The notes under the pieces were generated by a model that was not told the DNA's origin, did no database searches, and saw only the letters and a program-made list of their open reading frames with translations. From Temnothorax longispinosus (taxonomy: Eukaryota > Arthropoda > Insecta > Hymenoptera > Formicidae): a DNA stretch of 64,000 nt. Positions 12,601-26,895 of this stretch are shown in pieces. The DNA lies in the NCBI RefSeq assembly GCF_030848805.1, contig NC_092361.1, positions 2,294,001-2,358,000 on the forward strand. Reading direction: 5' to 3'. Each line of letters starts with the position of its first letter. The first letter of the stretch is position 1. The position numbers and the translations under genes are program-made.

Positions 12601-14960
12601 TCGAGTCTATAACTCTATATGTCGATATAAATTATATTGATGGAACTGGATCGACGATGTTGCAAGAAGTAGCGGAGATGTGGAAACGGATCGATTTTAT
12701 CTTTCATGACAAAAGTCGCAAACGCTGGTACAATACAGCCCAGCTTATTTACAATTATTAAATTTCGTGTGAGAAAAACATTTCATATCTTGAGACACAG
12801 ACAGTTTAATATTCACATTTTGATTAGAGATTAATTAGGAATGTACTTGGTATTTGATTTTGTATTTAAAAAAAAATGGAACATTTACTTTCTACGTAAA
12901 ATCTGACACTATTAAAATGCATAAGTATAAAATATTCCGAGTGTGGAATACTCCGCAATACTATGATAATTACTGGTCGATGAGATAATTACTGATCTTG
13001 CATTCAAACTCTTGTTTTAAATGATATAAAGTCAAATTATTAATAAAAATGGACAGGCTATGAAAAGAATTAGAATAAAACCGGCTTATTTATTATGAAA
13101 ATAGATATACTTGATATAATGATATGTTAGTGTGCTTTTTATTAAATAAATTGGTTGAAACATATTATCTAACGTCAAAATATTTTCTGTTCCTCTTTTA
13201 ATTCTTTGTGAAATGCATATAAGAGAAATCTCTAAATATTACTTTCTTATATTATACCAGCTTACATAGTATTTAATCTTGGAAGCAGAAATCAAATATA
13301 GATATCTTCTATAAAACAAATATTGGAAGAGAAAAATAGAGAGTAGTACCTGAAATAACAATGTTATATACGTTATATAAATAATTTTTATTTTCATTTT
13401 ATATAAATAATACAGTATACATAGATATCTTATTCCAATTTTTATTAACCATGAATATCACGAAAATATTTAAATAAAAATTTTATATTTTAAAAATGCC
13501 AATCTTTTATATTTTAAATAATTTTATTTTTTTTTTTTTCCTCGCACTTTTCATTAATTATCTGAGCAATAAACTAAATTAAAAAATAGTTTTTTATAAT
13601 TTACTACATATATATATGATAAAAATGGTTTAATGAAATATTATTAGTATATTACATCTCCACGATGCTCTCATTTATGTTTCTCGAAAATATTGTATTT
13701 GATATATTTAATAAATTAATGATTGTACTAAGTCCGAGATTAGATATTTGTACTGTTCTATGGTTCACACATTTATTCCCAGATGCTAGATCTCTATGAA
13801 ATGTTAAATTTATCCATATTCTACTTTGAACTTTGCACTTATGCGCATATATGTACTGTGTACACATATTATATACATATATTCGATCTAATTTTCACAC
13901 AAATCTATTGTGGTAAAATAAAGAATAATATTTCATTCTCACCGATACGATGTGCAGCGGCAGAATTGTGTGATTACGATAAAACTGACCTGAAAGATAG
14001 AAACGTATGTAAGTTATAGTTGGCTCCGAATAATTAATATCAAATTATACTCCGAATAATTAATATAGTAGTGTTGCGAATAATTAATAACTGTGCTGAC
14101 CGCGCATAAAATAATATCCGCAGAATTTAATAGACATAAATAATTAATTTTTTCAAATAACAAATATTATATATAATATGAAATAATTTATCTCATGATT
14201 GCTGCTCGATGCTTCCTTCCCTGTCAGATTTTTTCGTTGCATTGGTACACAATTGTGAAAATCCGGTCAATTACGATCACATATTAATTACCAGAGTTAC
14301 GAGGTAATCGTATGACACTGCTCGACATTTTCCACATTGATCGAACGCACTTTACTATTGTACATTGCGGCGGAATTCCGTTGAAATGCAATCGCGAAAA
14401 TAATACCAAAAAAATACGACCTTTTAAAAAATACGAAATTTTACGATCCGTTCGATATTCGAAAATCTCGCAAATCAACCCATCGAGCGAAAAATCAAAT
14501 AGCGGAGGATTTTAACAAATCACGATGTATAAACGCCGAATTTATGCCGTGCAATTGAATACAAAATATGGGCCTGAGGCCTGATTACGGTACTCATTTA
14601 AATCACTCGACGACTCGTACATATATTATTTCGTGCTATTATTCCAAAGATAATGAGTATCCAAATTACATTTAGAAGAGCGAAAAATTCAGAACGCATT
14701 GCGAGGTACATTCAAATCTAGTCGTTAAAACAGTTGTTACAATTCATGTAAATATGCGCCAATATCGCGATAAAACAATGATTTGTAATTTTCATCTCTT
14801 TTCGCTTCGTTTTCGTGGAATAAATAATTTTTACGAAATATACTTGCTTCGATTTATCAACGGATTTATCATTAGAGTTAATTAATCGGACTAATAATAG
14901 CTAATTAAAAAATAATCACGTTTAGTTTTCTGCTATTTGATACGATCGCGCGTGAAGTGA
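12601..14960. other. AT-rich trough, no gene seen
   Basis: A long AT-rich region with a T run near 13530. Three copies of a word close to CCGAATAATTAATAT lie at 14024-14040, 14050-14066 and 14074-14089. The repeated AATTA cores are homeodomain-like sites, but such words are common in AT-rich DNA. Short ORFs here are chance frames. Confidence 0.5.
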
Positions 14961-17900
14961 TCGCTATCCTCTCCTTTTCTCCTCATTGTCAAGAAGCGAA
15001 TGATAGCGCGTTGACTTTGTGTAGAGACAATGCATACGAATAATAACACATATCATCAAGGTAACGCGTCGGCAGAATTTTTATTGTCTCGAAATTGAAT
15101 CTCTTGTAAAATAAAATCCCATTAAATATTTTATTTTTTATATTTCGACAAATAAATTGTTACCGCACATTTTATGCTTTGTTTTATGAACTGATTAGCA
15201 TCTAAGATTTTTCATCTTTCACTGGTAATCGTTCTCTCTTCATTTTTCTCTGCTACGAGAAAAATGCTACGAGTTTCAGAATTTATTAAGATACATAAAT
15301 ATTCCTTTCAAAAATTGATTAATGAAACGTGAGAAGTAAAACTCAGTTTGTGTCTCAAACTTTATCCGAGTTTATCTATTAAATCGCGATTGCAATATGG
15401 CGTAACGAATATCAAATTGATTCTTAAGATTTAGTTATTAAACTGTACTTCAAGAATGGTTTTAGCTAAGTTCTTCAATGGAAACGCAATTATAAATACA
15501 GGCGTAAATTTCGCGATTATTGTTGCGACGGATGTAAGTCGTCGCGTTAAGATATTGAGCAACGAACTAATTGCTGGACTAGAGAGTTGAAATAATTAAT
15601 AGCGCAGAGCAGAAGGATTACTCCATTTTGCGTAAAAGAATATAAAATATACGACGAAGAAACCGATCCGAAGTCAATAGTGCTTGCCTAAATTGCGAAC
15701 GATCGTGAGATCAAATCTAATCGTGCGTTTACAAAGTTACATCTTTTATCTACTTATTACACGTTTGAAAAGATTTGTAGAATTCCCCGGGACAATAGGA
15801 TATCGCGGAAACTAAGGGAAGCGGATGTAATGACGGCGGGTTCGGCGCGGGCATCGGGGGTTCGGGGGACACAAACATATTTTCATCGAGCACGCGCCCT
15901 CGTTACTTCATGAACCATAATTCCGACAATTCCGCGTGAGTTTTTACGAAGCTGAAAATAGCGTCCGCGCGGTGTGGAGCACGCGTGGCCGTGACTGCCG
16001 AATTTATAGAGCTCCGTCGAACGTATAGTGCCAACTCGAGCATTGTTATCACTCGTTTAACGACTTTTGCGGGCAAACTTCGCCTTTCATTCCGTACCGA
16101 GAACTCGGTCGTTCGCGATCGCGGCATCCCGCCATCGACATCGTTTATATCCCCCATCCAGGACGGATACGTCCGAGGGAAGTTCGATTTCCGCCTCGCT
16201 CGGTTATCCCGGTATGATCCGCGAGCGTCGCGCTTCGAAGATTCCGCGAATTTCCGCCGCGATCCACGAGCTTATACATCCACGTGCCCTCCGCGATTCC
16301 ATCGATTCACGTCGTAGATATTTCTCGGCTACGAGCATTTTTCTCGTCGGCGTTATCGAGAGACGAAGAGAGAATCGCGTGCTTTTCGTGCTTCGATAAT
16401 AATAAAAATAAATTCACATCGGTCTCCTTCCAAGCGTGACATCGGGAAAGATCAGAGAGAAGTGGCGACTACATCTCAGCCACTTTTGCTGGATAATCCA
16501 TCAAGAAGCTAATATCTTAGTAGTCGCTGAACGCGCGCCGCGAACAACAAAAAAATCATATGAAATTCCGCGTTCCCGTGCAAACGGGTAATATTTTCGC
16601 ATTAAATAACAACGTGTTAAAACGTGACCAGTGATTAACGGTGATCACCGCGATTCTTGATCGACAATATCCGCGTCTATTGTGCGCAAAAAAACCGCTA
16701 CGCCACGTATGCATGCCTAATCAATTTTTTTTCGGCTCGGCGGGCGACGCTGACAGGTCCGTGAAGAGGCGAGTAAATTAATTGTGTAGGAAGGCGGCCC
16801 CCCGGCCACGCAGTTTCCCGGTACACCAGCCAGCCGGTACTAATAACGTTATATCACGCTCGCGTTTGTTTCTGTAACGTTTAACGGCGGGTCTCTCACG
16901 TAACTGTGGACGGCGCGCGGCGGCGCGGGGTGGATTCGACATTCCGCGCACGGTCTGATTTCCGGTTTTTCCACTTTTGCTCTTTTTCCCCTTTTCTTTT
17001 TTTTTCTATTTCGCTTATCCGCGCGTGTGAATTTCAACGCGCGAGAGAGCCGGTCAGCCTCGCGCAGCTCGCATGAGTAGTGAAAGTCGACCGCCCCGAT
17101 GCCGGGTCTCGGTCCAGCGACTCGGGCTCTCTGTATGCTCTTTTTTTTATTTCTTTGATTTTTTTATCCTCGCTTTTTTTACGCGACAATCTGCATCCGC
17201 GAAACGGGAAGGTACCGGAGGCTGTAAAGCGGCAAGAATTTCCTCGCGCGAAACAACCGCTCGGCTCGAGAACTATACGGAACTACATTTTATATACTGC
17301 GGCTAGAACGCGCAGGTGTTTCCGCAGCAATTGATAAAACAGGAATGTTCATGGTGTTTTCATATACATGTTTCTGTCTTATTCCTTTAAATATTTAGAC
17401 ACTCGTCTATCATCTATAATAAATCGCGGTAATTAAGTGACACGGTTTTAATTATTTACCCATTCGCGTTCGCGAATAATCTTGTTCTGCATAACTATTA
17501 ATGCGTTTCAAGGCTTAGAGGTGAGATTTGGATTGCGGAGTTCGCGAGTACACATGTCATCGCGCGCAGATAATTTCGTCGATACTTCGCCAACGAACTG
17601 ACAACCCGACAACTCGCGACGCGACGATAATCTAGTTACGAGTAGTTCTACTTTATGGACTTATACGAAAGCTCTGAATTATTACACGTCGCACAAAGCG
17701 AAGGCAGTTCAAAGCTAATTCTAATCATCGCCTACAGAGGTATTTATATATTCTGGCTTACAATGTATGTTCGCCCGCGAACCCGACATGCAACATACGC
17801 CGGGTTAATAAATTGGCGCGTATACGCGTTGTACGAAATTTCATCACGCGGCGCCGACAGAACGTGGTGGAGTGAACCCAATGAACTCTGAAGCGACAGT

Positions 17901-19200
17901 AATGTGGCGGAAATTGTTTATATTTCAACGCGAGAGAGATTTGTATTGTTCGCCGATCTCGAATGAAGGATGACGTAAAACATGTCGAATCGATCGGGAT
18001 GATTGATCAATTGCGACAATAAAGCAGCCCTCCGACAGCAGTTTCGTAGTGACGTATGAATTATGATCGCCCGTGTCGAAAACAGCGTTCGGCGGTATGT
18101 CGGTCAAGATATGGCGGAGTTAATAGGTCATCGCGCGATGGGAAACGTCCGGCTGGAATTTGTACGAGGCAATCTCGGGCTCTCCCACCGGAGACCGTGC
18201 GTGGCAATTACTTTCGCTTAATCGGAAGCCTCGCGGGCATTCTCTACCTGCGTAATATCATCCCAATGTAACGGTGTCCTTACGTCATAGTCCACTTGCG
18301 TAATATCTCTCCCTCTCCCCCCATCTCTCTCTCTTTCTTTTTCTGTCCTTGCGACGCCAAGAGCTAACCCAAAAAGAATGGACCTTGAACTGGAAAGCGA
18401 CAACGGTGTTATAATAAATTATGTTTCGCAACAGATTTTAAATTTCTTTTCGTACGAAAAGTAAGAATGGAAGACGCAACGGCGAAAGTTTCGAGTCCCT
18501 TCATATCTCTCTTATTCAGAGTTTTACTCTAACAATAAGTTCAAAATCTTTTTTTTATAAAAAAGTTATTTTTGAAGTATTTATTAGCAGTTATTACAAT
18601 TTTATTTTGTAATAACTCTGGACGATGATTATCTGTTGGATGATGTTGGACGTGTACGCGGCGCTGATGTGCTTAATTTTTTTTCGTTGGTTTGTCCGGC
18701 ATAATGCCGCAAGTGTAAACGAAACGTGGAAGATAAAACGTGGAATGAATTAATGTGGAATCGTTACGGCCGTCGGTCGCGACGACGACGAATAGGTGTG
18801 TGCCGGTGCCATGAATGTGTTCGTATATACTAACCGTACTGGATCAAAGGGTGTCACGTGTGTGCTAAATAAATAGCTTCTATACGCCGCGGGCGATAGA
18901 TATATAGCTGCATTGCTAATTCGTCAACGACTGATGCAAGATATTTTCGGTAAAGTACACTTACTCGCTAAAATAGTTGTTATACGGCCAAAGCTGACGA
19001 AGTGAAAATTTCAAATCGCGATTTTACAAAGAAGCCGCGCGCGATGAAATCATGGTTCGAAAGCATTTCTCGCTTGTCAGTCTGACGTTTCGATTTTCAA
19101 TAAATAATAGTCGATTTGGCACGGCGATCAAAAGATTCGATGATTTGTCGAGGATAAGGAGACGACCGTTAATCCGACGCACGCGACGTCATTAGCCGAA
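14961..19200. other. Non-coding stretch (intron or intergenic)
   Basis: A mixture of AT-rich DNA and CpG-rich blocks (about 15880-16400 and 16740-17320). Overlapping arginine/serine-rich ORFs at 15985-16399 lack splice or domain support. A CT-rich tract lies at about 18308-18345. Confidence 0.45.
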
Positions 19201-19212
19201 AGTTGTCGGCGC

Positions 19213-19266
19213 TATAATAATATAATCTAGCGAAACGACGCGTAGTCGTCGTCATCAGAAGTCAGC
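19213..19266 (+). promoter_or_regulatory. Possible core promoter for the 19398 exon
   Basis: A TATAATAATATAATC element (19213-19227) lies about 40-50 bases upstream of an initiator-like GTCAG (19261-19265). It is followed by CpG-rich and CT-rich sequence and then the ATG at 19398. The spacing is longer than for a classic TATA-initiator pair, so the assignment is weak. Confidence 0.2.
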
Positions 19267-19397
19267 GATCGGTCCGACCGTTCGCTCTCTCTCTCTGGAT
19301 TTCTCATGAAAAGCAGTTAAACCTGGACCACAGCCAAGACGTTCCGACGATGGTCCCCCGTTTCGCGTCCCGGTGACGGTTTCGATTTCTACTGATT

Positions 19398-19556
19398 ATG
19401 GGGGAGACGCGTGGTGGAAGCGGCGGCGCGGCGGTGATGCTGCCGCTGCTGTTGCAAGTACAACTTGCTCTGGGAGCGAATTGCAGAGTGCAAGAGACAG
19501 AGGAGGAGGGAGGGAGCATCGGGGTCTCGATGTCTGGGCGTCCCCAGGGGCAACAG
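19398..19556 (+). CDS. Candidate first coding exon with signal peptide, product unknown
   Basis: An ATG at 19398 opens 53 codons that end exactly at CAG followed by GTACTC, a usable donor at 19557. If not spliced, the frame stops six codons later. The peptide has a small n-region (MGETRGGSGG), a hydrophobic core (AAVMLPLLLQVQLALGA) and a likely cleavage site before NC, followed by an acidic stretch (QETEEEGG). This is the pattern of a secreted or type I membrane protein, so the product would enter the secretory pathway. The exon ends in phase 0. It lies in a CpG-rich block. I do not recognise the family, and the next exon was not found. The donor departs from the GTRAGT consensus, which lowers confidence. 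Confidence 0.45.
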
Positions 19557-20637
19557 GTACTCACACATTGCCATTAGCTTTTCCGGGAGACAGACCGGCC
19601 GACCTATCTACTCCGGGGGGGTAAGGGGCGAGAGATCTACCCGGCCGCGCCGCCACGTGCTCGCGCTAAATATAACGTCTGTCCACTGTCTGCCTCTTTC
19701 CACCGTCTGTACCTTCTTGTCTCGCCGCGCGTGCAGCCTCGACGCGGTCGCGGGCCCGTTACCTCTTCTCCTTGGAAAAACAGATGTATTTTTATGGCAA
19801 ATGGGACGGAGTAATGAGCAAGCACACACTGTTTATCCGTATTTATTTATATTAATCGGTCCGAAATATTAACGCATTAGCTGTATAAATCATATACTTG
19901 TCCGGATGAACGTTTCGTCCGTGAACAAGACCGGCGTGTCGAATTCAATCGACGACAGCTGCACGTGCCGATGTCAATTCCGAGGGAACTTTGAACTTTC
20001 GGCTTCTTCATCCGAAGGATAGGCGGGGGAGGGGGCTGGGGGGGGGCACTTTTTGTCAGTCCGAAACTCATTGTATTTCTACGTGGAGCGAACAGAAAGT
20101 TTCAACGCGGCACCGGCCGGGCGCGACGGATGCGTATTGGATTACCCTGTTGTCCTAGTTCGTCGGTCGCGATAAACTCTCCTCGTATACGATTCTCCAC
20201 CAATCCCACCTCGAAATGCATTTTTCATACTCCCAGCCCGTCCGGCGCGCTACTCCTTTATTTTCTTCGCACCTATACCATATAATCTAGATATTTTCCA
20301 CGGTCACGTGTGAATTATATCGCGCGTGTAAGATGCCTCGGCATTGAAACGTAAGGGTGATGAAATCATATTTACAGGAATTGTATTCTCTATTTCGTCT
20401 CGTTTGCCATATTCTATATCGGGTGCGTCAGCGTGTACGGAAGTCTCGTATTAATTTTTGGAGCTTTCGGCAATTTGGATATAATTGAATCGCGGACTCC
20501 TTTCGAGAAGACGGAGGAGCCAGAAGAAGGCGGAGTAGGAAGGAAGAGGAAAATGGCCGATGGGGCGGCTTATGCGAATAACTCGAGGTTGGCACGGTCA
20601 CGTCGCGGCTCTCCGTCCGACTCCATGTTTTCGTCAT

Positions 20638-20649
20638 CCTCTCTTTCTT

Positions 20650-20682
<33 letters not shown>

Positions 20683-20693
20683 TTCTCTCTCCT
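20638..20693. repeat. CT-rich microsatellite
   Basis: A CT dinucleotide tract with TTT interruptions. It generates the serine/leucine and arginine/glutamate ORFs seen on the two strands. Confidence 0.9.
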
Positions 20694-21755
20694 CGATCGG
20701 CTTCCCGGTGCCTCTCGTCCGTCTGCCCCGTCTCCAACATGCCACGGCCAATTTCTGTCCCGCCGCATTTGTCTCTCTTTGCCAATCGTAAAGGCGCTTC
20801 GCGGAGCGTTGGAGCCGGCGGGAAGCCTGCGGGAAAAGATACGCACGTGGGGCTCGGCGACGCGAGACACGGGTGGCGCGGACGGATCGTCGGAGGTAAA
20901 GAGTAGATACACTGGCCAGCGCAAAAACCGAATTCCGTCGCGGACCGGGGCGGCGGAATAGCTCGGCACGGTCAACGATCGCGACTCTCCGATAGCTCCG
21001 CGCCACGCACTCGCGCCCGTATCGCCGCATCGTAGAGACGTGTGTCGCGTAATTCGACCGAAATACCGTGGACAGTTCCTTAATTAAGTTTTACCCGCTG
21101 CCAGAGGTATACGATGCATGCACGCTGTGTGTGCCAAGACTAATCCATTTTCCTTCGGATAGAGATCGGAGTTTCAGGAAGTGGATACAGCGATATGAGA
21201 AATTTTGACCTGGCTAATTTTTTCGCCACGGAAATAGTTTGTAAAAAGCGTTTGTGATATTATTCTTGGAATAACGTGTTTAACGTCGGTCCAGAAGGCG
21301 TTCGCGTATCACAAAATAGATGGTTAGTCAACGTATACATGCCTCACAAAGGCGGATCACCTCGTTAGCTGGCTCGTTGTTAACACGTTGTTCCAGCGGG
21401 CGCAACATTCATATCGCGTTAAACGTCTGCGTGTAAATTGTCCTTACGAGAGGGCATCCTCGCCACACCACCCCGAGACTCGGGTTTTGCTTGAAATACC
21501 GGCGCGCGAACTTCTTAATTAACGTCCTTCACCTGTTGCCAAGCGACACAATATACCCCTTCAGGTCATTGCAACGTAAATTACGCTCTCACAAAAAAAT
21601 CTCATTTGTCTTACTACGACGAAACTATTCTGAACAGTTTCAAGCGCATTTCAAACAAAATAAAATAGTGCGGAGCGTATTTATGGCTGTGCATGTAAAG
21701 TTAATTGTTTAACCATGTATATTATGAACTTTAAGTAATATATAACACATAAATG

Positions 21756-21756
<1 letters not shown>

Positions 21757-21800
<44 letters not shown>
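21757..21800. repeat. (TA)n microsatellite
   Basis: An uninterrupted TA run of about 44 bases. Confidence 0.95.
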
Positions 21801-21807
<7 letters not shown>

Positions 21808-24256
21808 AGCAATTTGTAATATAAAAATATGTTATTTATATATGATATTAAGGAATATGTGACACACAAGAACATCGTGCATTAAAAGAAACATATACCT
21901 ATTAAACTTCGGTTTTTATTAGCGAAAAGTTTTCGCACTGTGCTTTATAAAGCTGTCCTCTATCGGCTGTTGTGAAAGATGTACGGGGTCGGAGCCAGCT
22001 TACCGCTAATACGGACGAAGCGTAAAAGAGTTAAATAATGTAAGTAGTCTCGGCAGTCGCGCGGCTATCATTATGCCACGGCGCGGTGTTTTCGCGGTGG
22101 AGAGATGGCGCATTCACGATGAAAAATGATGTCTGCTACGTGGCAAGTGAGATACGACGTGGCCGGCTAAAGCGGGCTAAAGAGGACTAAGCTTAAGTTA
22201 AGGCGATTCGGTAGTGCATCTCTCGACTGCAATGCGGAGCATTGAATTTCCCGACTCGTCGCGGCTGGACTAAAATAAAATATTGCGTATTTTATGGTAT
22301 TATTTTTAACTGCACACACCCCGCGACCGTCTATGTCCGATATTTAATCCGTTCGGCCTCGGCAGAGTAGCCTTAATTGTAGTACTTAATACCGACAAGA
22401 AAATTCAAGGGAATAAAGGCAGGCTCGGAATTAGCGAGCTTCCCGACATGCATTGGTACAGTCGCGGCGCTTTCGTTGTTGGCAAGGTAACGTTTAACGT
22501 TTCATCGTGGTTCGTATATAGACATTATGCCCGTCGATACTACGTGAAATATTTAAATGCAAAATTATGCACGACGTTTTCGGTGCGGGGCAATGTAATT
22601 GGCTGGAGATGGAAGACGGCGGTACAAATAACTCACGTTTCCCTTGATCTCCGAGACGATTTATTATTTGTTCGTTTGCCGAAAGGTATAGATCACACAC
22701 GCTCCACGTATATGCAAATATACGAAGTTTCCTGTCTCTGTGAAAAATGAATACATTTATGAGATATAATTATTACTGCGTGCATACGGTGACTCGTTAA
22801 ATTTTCGCAACGTAGGAAGCGATTTCAAATTTAAGAATCTCTGAAGACTTTGTGGGATACTTCATGACGTTGTACATCCTACATACATCGGCTGCGACAT
22901 CTCGGGTATTATTTTTGGATAGCGATTACGTCTCGGTGTGCCAGTTTATTAAATGATTGTTTGTGTCTTGACCGACATTTTTGCCATCGAGTTTGTCGCG
23001 CGATTTATTCATTAGGGTCGATCGGATGAATACTTATATTCGCGTTTTTATTAACAGCGATTTGTTTGGCCACAATAACACATTACAGCCGAGTAAATCC
23101 ACAGTGCCGATATTCTCTACATAATCGATACGGATTGCCTTCGTCCGGCAAATAATTAGGTCAGACTCAGATTTATTACATTCACCTTTCCCGATCGAAA
23201 CGTTAAATCAGCATCGCGTAGAAATATTCTTAGAACCTTAAAACCTTGGTAATTGAAAAACTGGGTTTTCTCCATTTAATCGTTTAATCAGATTCGTTCA
23301 GTGGGATATATGAGTGATATTAAATTCTCGAAAAAGAGAGAAACGAACTGATTAAAGTATAATTACCCGTACCAGCTGCGTCGTCAATGTTAACATGTTC
23401 TCCCGCTCTCTTTCTCTCGCGATCTCCCTCGATGATCCGATGCTGAATCTTCGGTGCGGTAGGTCATGGGCGATTGCAGTAGCATCTGGTAGCAGCGGAG
23501 TCGTCGTTATTTTTACGTGGAAAACTTTGTTCTCCCTTGATCTCTCCTTCGAATGAGAAAGTGTCGCGCGAACGGCGGAACGACGACGAAACGAACTAGT
23601 CCCATTTCAAAGGAAGCACGTGCCGGCGACGAGTCCCTAAAGACCGTCGTAAAGTTTGTCGATAATGAAATGTCGAAACACCAAACACACACTCGTTCAC
23701 CGGGGTTCGGATCCTCCCGACTGCGAGACTCGGTTACTTTGATGTGCGTCATTAACGGTCTCGTTAGCAGTAATATAGGGGGCCATCCCGTCTCGTAAAA
23801 AAACGTGTCGCTAAACAATTAAGTGGCCAAGAAATAGACGCGTGCGCGTGAGACATTTTTTATCGGTTTTTTTTATATTTATGTTACCTAAATGAGCTCG
23901 CAAACAGAACTACCAATTGACCGATCGTGTTTCCATTACGACACTTCAGTGGCAGACAAGAGAAAGTTATTTAGCGACAGGACACACGTCGTTGATTTCG
24001 TGACACGAAATTTCGATTTCCCTGCCTTATCTCATTGAGAGAATAAACGAGATGCATTGCGGTAAATCGTGGCTCGGTAATTTATGACTAATACCTTGAA
24101 ACGCTTCAGAATTTACTCTTCTCATACAAACGTTTATACGTGACATGCATTTATAACATAGATTTCTATCGAGGAATATTTATGATTCAAATCAATCTCG
24201 ATTAAAACTAAAAAAATTATTATGAATTTCATATAAGGAAAAATGTGAAGTTTCAC

Positions 24257-24492
24257 AGCTTCGGATTCTTATCTTTTACATTCAAAGAGAAATCTTTCGA
24301 AATAAATCAGGAATTATTTTTGGGAAAGGCACTGCATTAATTATATCTGAAAATGAGATATTAACGCTATGAGCAGCTTCAGATTCTTATCTTTTACATT
24401 TAAAGAGAACTCATTTCGAAATGTATCAGGAATTATTTTAGGAAAAGCACCGTATTAATTATACCTGAAAATGAGATGTTAACGCTATGAGA
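24257..24492. repeat. Tandem duplication, two units of 118 bp
   Basis: Two adjacent copies begin at 24257 and 24375 with AGCTTCRGATTCTTATCTTT. They run in parallel to the shared ending TTAACGCTATGAG. They differ at scattered bases, so this is a diverged local duplication rather than a recent one. No coding frame is conserved across the two units. Confidence 0.85.
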
Positions 24493-24940
24493 AAACGAGA
24501 GTATTGCTTTTATTTTTAATTAAAACGCTAGATACGCATCATTTTGGTGTAAAATTTCCGTAAATGGAATTTTTTCAGTACCTTTTTGGTTGTAAATAAA
24601 ACATTGCGCTTGATATAAAGTGTATAGCGACTACCGGTTGCTACCGTGTGCGGAATTTTCGTCGTGCACCAAATGGGATGGCACCGTTTGCTACCATGTG
24701 GAATTTCCGCTACACTTGCCAATTCCGTCCTGTATGAATGAGGAGTTTTGCGAAAATATGGATATACCGCCAAGATGTTCTCGTTGATGTTTACAAATAT
24801 GCCCAAATATTACATTATTCATAGAGAATTTATAATTAGATTAATTTACGTCTATCAAATGGGTTAATTCGCAAAGCAGATTTTATCAAGAAAAGTCAGG
24901 AATTAAATTAATATTTTTATCAAAATTTAATTTAAATTAT

Positions 24941-24970
24941 GTGTGTGTGTGTGCGCGCGTGCGCGCGCGC
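24941..24970. repeat. (GT)n(GC)n tract
   Basis: A run of GT dinucleotides passes into GC dinucleotides, purine-pyrimidine alternating throughout about 30 bases, in otherwise AT-rich DNA. Confidence 0.9.
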
Positions 24971-26895
24971 TTGTTTTGCTATTCAAAACGTTAAATAAAT
25001 AAATAAATGGAAATTTTGTACATTTTAATTTTATTCGTTAGAATTATAATTTTTTCTCAATATTTAGCGTCTTCAATATATGTGCGGCCGGGACAGTTGT
25101 TTTTGCCAGCATATATGTTTACGAACGCGTCCAATTTAACCATTTTTTTTTGCGCTAACGTGTTCGAAAAGTGAAGTTCTCTGTACTCGGTACAGGTCGA
25201 CAAATTTACACTACGTCGGCAGCGCGCGTAAACCACCGCGACCGTTAAAATGCATCACTTGGTCATCGATTTATCGACAAAAATCGAACATGCTAGTAGT
25301 CATTGTTGTAGCACGGCTGCATATTCGCGTTGGCGTATCTGACGTTTAACTCTTCATCTACAAGCGTTTTCATATACTTTCCACATCGCGGAATCTCTTT
25401 ACCTTATTTAATTCACATGTAAATTAAAACCACACACACACATACACACGTATAGTTATAAATTTCATTATTAAAATTTTAAATTTAGTTACACGTGCAT
25501 GTTTTACATGTACCGTATAATTTTTTAATAACGTATCTCTTGAAGATTAATTAAAATTGGAAATCCTAATATGAGAATATCGAATAACAATAATTTTAGA
25601 ATTAAGTGATCGATTTTAATCAATGGAATCGCGTAAAATTTGCGTATTAAAAATGTTGGTTACATTAAACTCGTTATTGACTTTCACAGTTTAAGTGACA
25701 TTAATTTTTATAATCTGCTTAAACTGATTTTGATTTCTCACTCTTAATTATTTATAACGAGCTTATCTGACTTATTCGATGTGACTCGTGAATAGTGAAT
25801 AAACTTCAAGATTCGATATAATAAATTCCCTATAATATTTTATATACGATATCCGTGCTGCTCGAAGACACCGAACATTTTTACTATGAACGGAATATGA
25901 CGCTAACGAGCCCATAAAAAAAAGCTCGTAAAATAAAAGTCGTAATGTGCGGTAATAGCTTATATTCGTTTTAAATTAACGCAGTTCGCAGAGAACGGAG
26001 TAATCGACGTTTATTCGGTACATATAATGCATTAAGTATTTCGTACGTCGGGAAACAGCCGTTGTGTTTTCGTAACGGCATGCACGTCGTGTACGCCGTG
26101 TTATAATAACAAACACCGACCGTCGCACACGACGTACCGGTCTACCGTTGCGAAAACAAGGTCACTGTGCTTGGTCATGTTATCATTCGCGCGGCGAGAC
26201 TCGAGCCTGGGCAGGCAGCGGCGCGAGGCGCGAGCCGCTCCATGCGTTATTTTCCATCGAAATGCGATCGGGACAATAAGTGCCGCGAGGAAACGCGCTT
26301 CTCGCGCTCCTCACGAATAGTTAAAGCTTATCAGTCCGCAGCGCGGCCAATCAATTCCCGCGAGCGATGACTCGCGAGCGGATCGCGGCCGCTGATGGTC
26401 GAGATGGGTATCTTTGCGCGTTAGGGCAAGGATCGATGCGACGGACACGGGAATTCTGTTTTCCGATGGTTATCTTTAACAATAGGTTGAATATGCATAT
26501 CACATCGCGGTTCAATTGTCTCGTCTGTTTAAATGTAACTTGGCCATCATCATTTTCAAATCGAGAACGCGAAACGGCACATCGAGAGACTCAGGATCGT
26601 CGTGGTCTATCGATCGTTTATCGGTACGTGTTTCGCGGAATGTTCTGTATATTTGCGTACCAGCAATATTGAATCTCGGTTGTGTATTCTCGTATGCTCG
26701 TCGCGCCATCGTTCCTTTATTAATTATGCGATATCGAGATAAAGTTGTCTCAGGCTATTTGCAAACTTTCGATCTTCAACGGAACGGTATTTACAACGCG
26801 TTTAGCTTGTAGATACAGCTTTGTTTCTTGAGAAGTTTAAACCTTCGCCTTTCGAGATTCACGAGACTCACGCTTCGGGTGTCGAGCGAGATTTT

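Larger units (their letters stand above)
19557..26160. other. Non-coding stretch with repeats
   Basis: The CpG-rich block continues to about 21050. Its ORFs, up to 200 codons on the minus strand, overlap on both strands and cross a CT/GA tract, so I treat them as chance. Beyond 21100 the DNA becomes more AT-rich. Apart from the repeats listed separately I see no supported exon. GC-poor DNA at 24100-26000 includes short CA runs near 25431-25448. Confidence 0.45.

Noticed and set aside
20428..21030. 200-codon minus-strand ORF and a 157-codon plus-strand ORF
   Set aside because: Both cross the CT/GA microsatellite, giving RE and SL repeats, and both overlap each other; no splice or domain support.
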